A stretch of DNA of 64,000 nucleotides from an uncultured Rhodoferax sp. (GTDB taxonomy: Bacteria > Pseudomonadota > Gammaproteobacteria > Burkholderiales > Burkholderiaceae_C): positions 6,503-70,502 of the forward strand of contig NZ_CAMIHB010000021.1 of assembly GCF_946221635.1 (NCBI RefSeq), given 5' to 3'. Below the pieces are notes generated by a model. It was not told the origin of the DNA, ran no database searches, and saw nothing but the letters and a program-made list of their open reading frames with translations. A program made the translations under genes and the position numbers. Positions within the stretch are counted from its first letter, which is position 1, and each line of letters opens with the position of its first letter. Positions 41,186 through 49,581 of this stretch are shown here, in pieces.

Positions 41186-44100
41186 GTGTTCTTGGAGCTA
41201 GCCAAGGGCGTAGCGTTGCTGCTGGCCTTGGGCCAGCTGTACACGTATGGCGCGCGCAGCCTGCGCCCCGGCTCCACCTACCGTCAAGGCGTCTGCGGCC
41301 TGCTGTTTGGCGGCGTCAGCCATGATGGCCATGGACATGCCGCTGCATGTGGCTCCCGAAAGCGTTTTCGATGCACGTTCCGTCGTGCTGAGCATGGCCG
41401 CGCTGTTCGGCGGCCCTTGGGCAGGTACAGTGGCCATGGCCGTCGCGGCGGCTTATTGCTGGTACCTTGGAGGGGCGGGGGCCTACAGCGGCTTGGCCGT
41501 GATCTTTGTCGCCTACGCCTTGGGAATGGCCTACTGCTATCTGCACCGCCAGGGCCGGGTGGGCCTGAGGTGGTGGCAGCTTCTGGCCTTTGGCTTCCTG
41601 GTGCACGCGCCTATCGCAGGCCTGACGGTCCTGTTCCCCATGGAAGGGGCTTTGCCCGCAGCGCAGAACGTTACGCTGCCACTGCTGCTGGTGCTCTCCC
41701 CAGCCACCCTGCTGGTGGGACTGACGCTGAGAGATGTTGATGCACGTCTGGCGAAGGAGTCGGTGCTGCTCGATCATGAGGAGCGGCTTGGCGCCACGAT
41801 CCGGGCGATCCCTGATCTGCTCTACGTCATTGATGAAAATGGTTTCTTTGTGGAGGTGCTGTCCGATGCGGCCTTGCTGCGCGGCAAGGGCTACGAATTG
41901 CCCGGCAGGCGCATGCACGAGGTGCTGCACCCGGACGATGCAGAGGCCTTGCTGGGCCATCTCCGACGGACATTGACGCAGCAGAAAACCGAGACGTTCG
42001 AGTTTGAAGTGCGGTCCCGCAATGGCGTGCGCCACTTCGAGGGGTGGGCCCATGCGCTCAAGCGCACGCCCGGACAGCCGCGGGCACTGGTGCTGCTGGC
42101 GCGCGACGTGACGGAGCGCCGTGAGTCCGATGCGGCCTTGCAGGCGTCGGAGAGCCGGTTTCGCAGCCTGCTGCAAAACGTCGGTGGGGTGGCTGTCCAG
42201 GGGTACACACCGGATGGCCGCATCACCTACTGGAACCATGCCTCCGAACGTCTGTATGGCTACACGGCCGAGGAGGCGTTGGGGCGCAATCTCTTCACGC
42301 TGGTGCTGCCTCACCCGCTGCGTAACGAGATGCAGCAGCTGTTGCGGGATATGCAGGCCGATCCGACGACTTTTGCATCCCGGGAGCTGGTGCTCATGCA
42401 CCGCGATGGGCACGAGGTGCCGGTGTTTTCCAGCCATGTGGCGGTGCACACCAACGGCCAGGTCGCGGAATTCTTCCGCTTTGACATCGACCTGACAGAG
42501 CGCCGGCGCAACGAGGCCGAGCTGCGTGTGGCAGCCAAGGCCTTCGAGGCCCAGGAGGGCATGATGGTGACCAATGCCCGGCGGGAGATCCTGCGCGTGA
42601 ACCAGGCTTTCACCCGGATTTCCGGCTATGCGGACCACGAAGTCGTTGGCCGGACGCCCAGCATGTTCCGTTCGGGCTGGCATGACGCGGTGTTTTACGC
42701 CGAAATGGACAGGTGCCTGGAGCAGCAGGGGCACTGGGAGGGTGAAGTCTGGAATCGCAACAAGAATGGCGAAATTGCCCCGCAGTACATGCAGATTTCG
42801 TCGGTGTCGGACGACGAGGGGCGGCTTACCCACTATGTGGCCTCCATGGTGGATGTGACCCAGCGCAAGGCCGACAAAGACCAGATTCGCCAATTGGCTT
42901 TCTACGACCCGCTCACCGGCCTGCCCAACCGCCGCCTGCTCATGGATCGCCTGCAGCATGCGCTGGCCTCCAGTGCCCGGTCCGGTGCCCGTGGTGCCTT
43001 GCTGTTCATCGATCTGGACCATTTCAAAACCCTGAACGACACCCTGGGCCATGACAAGGGCGACTTGCTGCTGCAGCAGGTGGCGAACCGCCTCATGGAC
43101 ACCCTGCGCGAAGAAGACACGGTGGCCCGCCTGGGGGGGGACGAATACGTGGTCATGCTGGAAGGGCTGGATACCCAACGCGAAGTGGCGGCTGCGCAGG
43201 CCACCCAGGTGGGCGAAAAAATCCTCAAGGTGCTCAATATGCCGTATCGCCTGGCGGGCCACGAGTACCACAGCACCCCCAGCCTGGGGCTTACCCTGTT
43301 CTGCGGTCACGATGCGGCGCTGGACGAACTACTGAAACAGGCGGACCTGGCGATGTACCAGGCCAAGAACCTGGGGCGCAACGGTTTGCGTTTCTATGAT
43401 CCCCTGATGCAAGCCGCGGTGACCCAGCGCGCCGAGCTGGAGGCTGATATCCGCCAGGGCCTGTTGTTTGGCCAGTTCGAGCTGCACTACCAGCCCCAGG
43501 TGGATGCGCAGGGGCAGGTGCTGGGGGCGGAGGCGCTGCTGCGTTGGCGCCATCCGGTGCGCGGCATGGTGTCCCCGGCGGCCTTCATCCCCGTCGCCGA
43601 AGAGACGGGGCAGATTGTGATGCTGGGTAGCTGGGTACTGGAAGCCGCCTGTACCCAGCTGGTTGCCTGGGCTCGGGATCCGACCACCGAGCACCTGACG
43701 CTGGCCGTCAACGTGAGTTCGCGCCAGTTCCGCCAGCAGGATTTCGCCGACCACATGCTGGACATGCTGGACTACACCGGAGCCAACCCGCACCGCCTCA
43801 AGCTGGAGCTGACGGAAAGCCTGCTGGTCGATAACGTGGAGGATGTGATCGCCAAGATGACCGCCTTGCGTGCTCGCGGCGTGGGCTTTTCATTGGACGA
43901 TTTTGGTACCGGCTACTCTTCGCTGTCCTACCTCAAGCGCCTGCCGCTGGACCAGCTCAAGATCGACCAGTCCTTCGTGCGCGATGTGCTGACCGATCCC
44001 AACGACGCCGCCATCGCCCGCACGATTGTAGCGCTGGGCCACAGCCTGGGGCTGGCTGTCATTGCCGAAGGTGTGGAGACACGTGAGCAGCGGGACTTCC

Positions 44101-44213
44101 TGTTGAGCAGCGGTTGCCGTACCTACCAGGGCTATCTGTTCAGCCGGCCCCTGCCCGAGGACGGGTTCGCGGCCTATTTGCAAAGCCATTTGTCTCACTC
44201 CGAGCCCGCATGA
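41186..44213 (+). CDS. 5TM-PAS-GGDEF-EAL protein with a frameshift near its N-terminus
   Basis: A large c-di-GMP protein of about 1,008 aa if the frameshift is ignored. The correct start appears to be GTG 41186 behind AGGAGA (41175-41180), encoding VFLELAKGVALLLALG of a 5TM-LYT sensor. At 41321 one extra C shifts the frame. Removing it joins GLLFGGVS to MMAMDMPLHVAPESVF, restoring the family pattern. As it stands, translation would have to begin at ATG 41322 (963 aa), losing the first membrane span. Then come three PAS domains (about 190-560), a GGDEF domain with GGDEY rather than GGDEF, and an EAL domain with GAEALLRW, DDFGTGYSSL and AEGVETR. Its stop overlaps the next gene in ATGA. Confidence 0.85.
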
Positions 44214-45556
44214 ACCCGCCTGCCATACCACCCGGACAGTTGCACCAGCGTCGCGTGCGGATGATGCTTTGGGTCGCCTCCATCCTGATGGTTGGTATTG
44301 GTATCGGGTGGTCCGTCTTCTTCGCGCTGCGCGGCGTGTGGATCATTGTGGCGGTGGAAGTGTGCATGGTCGTATTGGGGGCGGTGGTGGCATGGCTGAC
44401 CCAGCGCCACCGGACCCGGCTCGCCTTCTTTGTCATGCTGGCAACGGTCTATGCCTCGCTCTGCGTCTTTGGCCTGGTGTTCGATATACCCGATGCCCAG
44501 GTGCCCCGGTCCACCCACCACTTCATGCTGGTACTGGCGCTCGCGGCCATGCTGGTGCTGCGGGACGAAGCCGGCTGGATGCGGCACAGCGTCGTGGGCC
44601 TGCTGTTCGTCTCGTACGTGGCCCTGAGCAGTACCACCTGGGGTTTCCAGACAGCCTATCTGATTCCGCATGAGGTCCGCATCAGCGGGACCTGGGTCAA
44701 CACCGCCCTGGCCGTGCTGGGGCTGTACGCGCTGGTGCACATCATGGTGACCGAGGTCTCCGAGTCGAGCGCGCTGGAAGTGGACATGCGCAAGGGGATT
44801 GCCCGGGACGAGTTTTTCCTGTTGTACCAGGCGCAGGTGACCGAGGACGGTGGCGTCATCGGGGCGGAGGCGTTGCTGCGCTGGCGGCACCCCAAGCTCG
44901 GACTGGTTGCACCGGGCGACTTCATTGACATGGCCGAGCAGACCGGGCTCATCCTGCCTCTGGGGGGCTGGGTATTGCGCACTGCCTGTACCCAACTGGT
45001 GACCTGGGCCCAGATGCCGGAGCTGGCGCATCTGAGCCTCTCGGTCAATGTCAGCGCCCGGCAGTTCCGCCAGAGCGATTTTGTGGGGCAGGTCCAGGCG
45101 GTGCTGGAGCGTACCGGGGCCGATCCCCGGCGTCTCAAGCTGGAACTCACCGAGAGCATGCTGGTGGAGGACATGGACGACATCGTGCACAAGATGGAGT
45201 CGCTGCGCGCACTGGGTGTGGGTTGCTCCCTCGACGACTTTGGCACAGGCTATTCCTCGCTGAACTATCTCAAGCGCCTGCCGTTGGACCAGCTCAAGAT
45301 CGACCAGTCCTTTGTGCGCGATGTGCTGACCGATTCCAATGACGCGACCATCGCCAACACCATCATCACCCTGGGGACCAGTCTGGGCTTTGCCGTGGTG
45401 GCCGAGGGCGTGGAAACCCGGGGCCAGCGCGATTTTCTGGTAGCCCACGGCTGCCATCTGTTTCAGGGCTACTTCTTCAGCAAGCCCTTGCCCTTGCCGG
45501 ACTTTGTGGCGTTCGCCAGAGCAGCGCAGCAGTCGGCCCAGCCCGTCGCGGCCTGA
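44210..45556 (+). CDS. Membrane EAL-domain protein (c-di-GMP phosphodiesterase)
   Basis: A 448-aa protein with about six hydrophobic segments (residues 15-190) and a C-terminal EAL domain. The catalytic motifs are present: GAEALLRW near 225, NVSARQF, LELTESML, DDFGTGYSSLNYLKRL and AEGVETR. There is no GGDEF domain. The EAL domain is strikingly similar to that of the preceding gene over its last 100 residues (shared YLKRLPLDQLKIDQSFVRDV), so the two are tandem paralogues. The start ATG overlaps the upstream stop, so translation is coupled. Expected role is c-di-GMP breakdown at the membrane, in balance with the upstream protein. Confidence 0.9.
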   Translation: MNPPAIPPGQLHQRRVRMMLWVASILMVGIGIGWSVFFALRGVWIIVAVEVCMVVLGAVVAWLTQRHRTRLAFFVMLATVYASLCVFGLVFDIPDAQVPRSTHHFMLVLALAAMLVLRDEAGWMRHSVVGLLFVSYVALSSTTWGFQTAYLIPHEVRISGTWVNTALAVLGLYALVHIMVTEVSESSALEVDMRKGIARDEFFLLYQAQVTEDGGVIGAEALLRWRHPKLGLVAPGDFIDMAEQTGLILPLGGWVLRTACTQLVTWAQMPELAHLSLSVNVSARQFRQSDFVGQVQAVLERTGADPRRLKLELTESMLVEDMDDIVHKMESLRALGVGCSLDDFGTGYSSLNYLKRLPLDQLKIDQSFVRDVLTDSNDATIANTIITLGTSLGFAVVAEGVETRGQRDFLVAHGCHLFQGYFFSKPLPLPDFVAFARAAQQSAQPVAA

Positions 45557-45662
45557 ACGCGGGTTGGTCCGGGGCTGTCACCCAGGCCTTGGCGGTGCCA
45601 TACTGGGGGCATGATCGAATACACCCCTGTCGTTGGGGGGGCGCTTGCCCTGAATCGTTGCC

Positions 45663-47747
45663 ATGTCTGATCCTGTGTTGCCGGTTTCCGGCTTTTCGCC
45701 TTCCGTACCGCAGGCCGTTGCCTGGACGATGGATGTACTCGATGCTGTGGCGGTGATGCACGCGGCGGGTACCGTGCACGGGCAGCTCCAACCTGCTGCG
45801 CTGCAGATCGACAGCAGCGGCCATGCCCATCTGATGCCTCCGGGGGCGGAACAAGACCCCCGCTACGGTGCGCCGGAGCAGGGCAGCGGTGCACCGGCCC
45901 TGCAATCGTCCGACATTTTTTCGGCCGGTCTGCTGCTGGCCGAATGGCTGCTGGGCCACCCCCTGGTGGACGAGGTGGACCCCCAGCGAGCCCAGCACCG
46001 GCTCATGCATGAGCAGTTGCTGCTGCCCGATGCAGCCCTGCCGGGTCTGGACGACCAGTTGCGGGCCATTGTGAACCGGGCCCTGGCCCACGACCCGCGC
46101 CAGCGCTTTGTCAGTGCGCGCGTGTTCCAGTCGGCGCTGGAGCAATGGACCCAGGCCGACGCCAGTCTGCGCACCTTTGGCGCCAGCGGCAGCAGCAACC
46201 CGAGCAGCGACACACTGGAGTTCCTGCTGCGGCGCATGCGCCACAAGAGCGATTTCCCGGCCATGTCGGACGCCGTGGTGCGTATCCAGACTCTGGCCGC
46301 ATCCGAGACCGAAAGCGTCAGCAGCATCACGAACGAAATCCTCAAGGATGTGGCGCTGACCAACAAGCTGCTGCGGCTGGTCAACAGCGCCCACTATGGG
46401 CGCAGCGGCGGCATCAGCACGGTGTCGCGCGCGGTGACCCTGGTGGGATTCAACGGCATCCGCAACATGGCGCTGAGCCTGGTGCTGCTGGAGCACATGC
46501 AGGACAAGGCCCACGCGACCCAGCTCAAGGAAGAATTCCTGCGCTCCCTGCTGGCGGGCAGCATTGGCGGGGAGCTGTGCCCCGTGCTGCGGGAGAGCGA
46601 AGAGGCGTTCATCGGCGCCATGTTCCAGAACCTGGGGCGCCTGCTGGTGCTGTTCTATTTTCCCGAGGAAGCCGTCCGTGTGCGCGGGCTCATGCAGAAC
46701 CCGCGCCAGCCGATGTCCGAAGTGTCTGCCGCCATCAGCGTGCTGGGGCTGAGTTATGAGGCCTTGGGTCTGGGCATCGCCAGGGCCTGGGGGCTGCCGG
46801 AGGATATCCAGCGCTGCATGCGCAAGCCCGCGGGGGAGCCGCCCCAATGGGCGCCGGCGGATGGCGCCGAGCGGGTGCGCTGGGTGGCGCTGGCCTCCAA
46901 TGACATAGCCGACGTCTTGCTGCACAGCGATCTGCAAGAGCGTGAAACCCGCCTGGCCACCGTCACCCGCAAGTACATGGCCGCCATGGGCGTGAGCGCG
47001 CGTGACGTGCAGGCCGCCACCAACAAGGCACGCCAGAAGCTGGTGGACCTGGCGGCTGCCATGGAGATCCGCGTGGCGCCGGGTTCTGCGGCGGCTGAGC
47101 TGCTCAAACCAGTCGAACCCCCGATGGACATGCCACCGCCCGGCGCTCCGGCGGGCGAATCGCACTTTGCCAGTCTGGCGCTGCAGGCCACGCCGCACGA
47201 GGAGACGGAAGCCCGCGTCGTCCATGCGCGCCAGGTGGCCGAAACGCTGGCGGCCGGTATTCAGGACATCACCAATGCCATGGTGGAGGATTTCAGGCTC
47301 AGCGATGTGTTGCGCATGATTCTGGAAACCATGTACCGGGCCATGGCCTTCGATCGCATCATCTTCTGCATGCGCGATGCCAAGACCGACATGATGCAGG
47401 GCCGGTTTGGCCTGGGGCGCGACGTTGAGCGCTGCGTCAGGGTCTTCAAAACCCATCTGAAAGCCACGACGCCCGACCTGTTCGGTGTGGTCAGCAACAA
47501 GGGGGCAGACACCATGATCAGCGATGCCTCGGAGCCCCGCATCATGAGCCGCCTGCCGGAGTGGTACCAGCAGCACATCAACGCTCCCACCTTTCTGCTG
47601 CTGCCGGTGCAGATCAAGGGCGCGCCCTTCGGCCTGATCTATGCCGACAAGGCGGCCCGTGGCGCGCTGGCGCTGGACGACAAGGAACTGGCCCTGCTGC
47701 GCACGCTGCGCAACCAGGCCGTGATGGCGGTCAAACAATCGGGCTAG
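45663..47747 (+). CDS. Truncated pseudokinase-HDOD-GAF signalling protein
   Basis: A 694-aa protein of three parts. Residues 1-160 look like the C-lobe of a Ser/Thr kinase: MHAAGTVHGQLQP (the catalytic loop, with the usual HRD aspartate replaced), YGAPEQ, and SDIFSAGLLLAEWLLG. The ATP-binding N-lobe is absent and no remnant was seen upstream. Residues 190-400 form an HDOD domain (NEILKDVALTNKLLRLVNSA; AVTLVGFNGIRNMAL). Residues 535-690 resemble a GAF domain (MVEDFRLSDVLRMILETMYR). Kinase activity is impossible. A scaffold or sensor role is inferred. Start ATG 45663 lies 106 bases after the EAL gene. Confidence 0.85.
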   Translation: MSDPVLPVSGFSPSVPQAVAWTMDVLDAVAVMHAAGTVHGQLQPAALQIDSSGHAHLMPPGAEQDPRYGAPEQGSGAPALQSSDIFSAGLLLAEWLLGHPLVDEVDPQRAQHRLMHEQLLLPDAALPGLDDQLRAIVNRALAHDPRQRFVSARVFQSALEQWTQADASLRTFGASGSSNPSSDTLEFLLRRMRHKSDFPAMSDAVVRIQTLAASETESVSSITNEILKDVALTNKLLRLVNSAHYGRSGGISTVSRAVTLVGFNGIRNMALSLVLLEHMQDKAHATQLKEEFLRSLLAGSIGGELCPVLRESEEAFIGAMFQNLGRLLVLFYFPEEAVRVRGLMQNPRQPMSEVSAAISVLGLSYEALGLGIARAWGLPEDIQRCMRKPAGEPPQWAPADGAERVRWVALASNDIADVLLHSDLQERETRLATVTRKYMAAMGVSARDVQAATNKARQKLVDLAAAMEIRVAPGSAAAELLKPVEPPMDMPPPGAPAGESHFASLALQATPHEETEARVVHARQVAETLAAGIQDITNAMVEDFRLSDVLRMILETMYRAMAFDRIIFCMRDAKTDMMQGRFGLGRDVERCVRVFKTHLKATTPDLFGVVSNKGADTMISDASEPRIMSRLPEWYQQHINAPTFLLLPVQIKGAPFGLIYADKAARGALALDDKELALLRTLRNQAVMAVKQSG

Positions 47748-47761
47748 CGGAATTCCATTTT

Positions 47762-47818
47762 GCTATGGAATCAGGAGCTGCCCGCGCACATTCCACGGGG
47801 GCTAGAGGCCAAAAAGGC
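47762..47818 (+). repeat. Dispersed ~57-bp repeat, copy 7, between convergent genes
   Basis: Starts 15 bases after the HDOD-GAF gene stop and ends nine bases before the end of the dehydrogenase gene. Blocks are GCTATGGAATCAGGAGCTGC, CCGCGCACATTCCACG and GGGCTAGAGGCC with a GCCAAAAAGGC tail. It fills the whole convergent spacer, as REP-like elements often do. Confidence 0.85.
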
Positions 47819-47826
47819 AAAATTTC

Positions 47827-48597
47827 TTATTGGGCAGCCCATCCGCCGTCCATGTTCCAGGCTACGCCGCGTACGTTGTCACCGGCGGGGGAGCAGAAGA
47901 ACACGGCCAAGGCACCCAGCTCCTCGGGTGTGGTGAACTGCAGGGACGGCTCTTTCTCGCCCAGCAGCAGCTTGGTGGCGTCGGCGTTGCTGAGCCCCAA
48001 GGCGGCGGCCTTGGCATCCACCTGCTTTTGTACCAGGGGCGTGAGCACCCAGCCGGGGCAGATGGCGTTGCAGGTCACGCCGCTGGTGGCGTTTTCCAGC
48101 GCGGTGACCTTCGTCAGGCCGACGATGCCGTGCTTGGCCGCCACGTAGGCCGACTTCTCGGCTGAACCCACCAGGCCGTGGACCGAGGCCACGTTGATGA
48201 TGCGGCCCCAGTTCTTGGCCTGCATGCCGGGCAGCACCAGGCGGCTGGCGTGGAAGGCGCTGGAGAGGTTGATGGCGATCACGGCATCCCACTTTTCCAC
48301 GGGGAAGTTTTCCACGCGGGCCACATGCTGGATGCCGGCGTTGTTCACCAGAATGTCCACACCGCCAAAAGTGCTGGTGGCGTACTGCACCATGGCCTCG
48401 ATGTCGGCGGGCTTGCTCATGTCCGCACCGTGGTAACCCACCTGCACGCCCGATGCAGCCACTTCCGCCTTGGGACCGTCCACATCGCCAAAGCCATTGA
48501 GCACGATGTTGGCCCCCTGTGCGGCCAGGGCCTTGGCGATGCCCAGACCGATGCCGCTGGTGGAGCCGGTCACGATGGCGGTTTTACCTTTCAACAT
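47827..48597 (-). CDS. bdhA: 3-hydroxybutyrate dehydrogenase (short-chain dehydrogenase)
   Basis: NAD-dependent SDR of 256 aa that oxidises 3-hydroxybutyrate to acetoacetate, used in polyhydroxybutyrate turnover. The cofactor motif TGSTSGIGLG lies at residues 10-19, NNAG near 85, and the catalytic set Ser138, Tyr151 and Lys155 is intact. Features specific to bacterial 3-hydroxybutyrate dehydrogenases are INLSSAFHAS, NVASVHGLVGS, NAICPGWVLTPLVQKQ and the C-terminal NMDGGW. No PHB synthesis gene is nearby. It diverges from the alpha/beta hydrolase gene at 48668 across 70 bases. Confidence 0.92.
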   Translation of the reverse strand: MLKGKTAIVTGSTSGIGLGIAKALAAQGANIVLNGFGDVDGPKAEVAASGVQVGYHGADMSKPADIEAMVQYATSTFGGVDILVNNAGIQHVARVENFPVEKWDAVIAINLSSAFHASRLVLPGMQAKNWGRIINVASVHGLVGSAEKSAYVAAKHGIVGLTKVTALENATSGVTCNAICPGWVLTPLVQKQVDAKAAALGLSNADATKLLLGEKEPSLQFTTPEELGALAVFFCSPAGDNVRGVAWNMDGGWAAQ

Positions 48598-48667
48598 TGC
48601 TGCGTCCTTCCAAAAGAGTAGGGGGTTTCCATTAGGATGTGGTCATTATCAAACCACTGATTGCACC

Positions 48668-49555
48668 ATGGCTGACCCTACGCTGAACTACGTACCCTGC
48701 GCTGATGCGCAGGGCGGGCACCGGATGGCGTACTGGCAGTGGGGCGATGCCGACGCGGCCCATACCATCGTCTGTGCCCACGGCCTCTCGCGCCAGGGCC
48801 GCGACTTCGACGTGCTGGCCCAGGCCCTGCTGGTGCGCAGCCCGCAGCCGTTGCGCGTGGTCTGCCCCGACGTGGTGGGACGCGGCCGCAGCGACTGGCT
48901 CAAAGACCCGCAGGGCTACCAGCTCCCCACTTACACAGCCGACATGCTCGCGCTGCTGGCGCACCTGAGACCCGCCACACTGGATTGGCTGGGTACCAGC
49001 ATGGGCGGGCTCATCGGCATGGCGGTATGTGCGCATCCGCAGGCCGTGGGCGTCAGCGTGCGCCGCCTGGTGCTCAACGACGTGGGGCCGGCCATCCAGT
49101 GGGAGGCGCTGGCCCGCATCGGCACCTACCTGGGCAAGGCCCAGACCTTTGATTCCCTGCAGCAGGCGGCCGACGCCATGTGGGCCATCTCGCAGAGCTT
49201 TGGCCCGCACACGCCGGCCCAGTGGCTGGAGTTGTCGCGCGCCATGGTCAAGTCCACGCCCGACGGGCGCGTGGCCCTGCACTATGACCCGGCGATTGCC
49301 GTGCCCTTTGGCGCTGTGACGCAGGAGATTGCCGCCCAGGGCGAAGCCCAGCTCTGGCAGCTCTACGACAGCCTGGCGGCGCAGACCTTGTTGCTGCGTG
49401 GCGCCAATTCCGATTTGTTGTCCCCTGCCACGGCGCAGGCCATGACCCAGCGCGGCCCCAAGGCGCGCCTGGTCGAATTTGCCGGTGTGGGCCATGCGCC
49501 CACGCTGATTGCGCCGGACCAGGTGGATACCGTGACAAGTTTTTTGCTGGGGTGA
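48668..49555 (+). CDS. Alpha/beta-fold hydrolase
   Basis: A 295-aa hydrolase with the nucleophile Ser in GTSMGGLIG near 105, an oxyanion-side HG in VCAHGLSRQGRDFD near 42, an acid in LRGANSDLLSP near 247, and the closing His in GVGHAPTL near 277, so the catalytic triad is complete. No substrate is evident. ATG 48668 is the start. It lies 26 bases upstream of relA on the same strand, so the two could be co-transcribed. It is divergent from the 3-hydroxybutyrate dehydrogenase gene; esterases acting on hydroxyalkanoate oligomers are a conceivable but unproven option. Confidence 0.85.
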   Translation: MADPTLNYVPCADAQGGHRMAYWQWGDADAAHTIVCAHGLSRQGRDFDVLAQALLVRSPQPLRVVCPDVVGRGRSDWLKDPQGYQLPTYTADMLALLAHLRPATLDWLGTSMGGLIGMAVCAHPQAVGVSVRRLVLNDVGPAIQWEALARIGTYLGKAQTFDSLQQAADAMWAISQSFGPHTPAQWLELSRAMVKSTPDGRVALHYDPAIAVPFGAVTQEIAAQGEAQLWQLYDSLAAQTLLLRGANSDLLSPATAQAMTQRGPKARLVEFAGVGHAPTLIAPDQVDTVTSFLLG

Positions 49556-49581
49556 CGCATCCCGGCTGATGTGAGCGTTTC

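Noticed and set aside
45477..47738. Long minus-strand open frame opposite the HDOD-GAF gene
   Set aside because: Antisense shadow with no recognisable domain.
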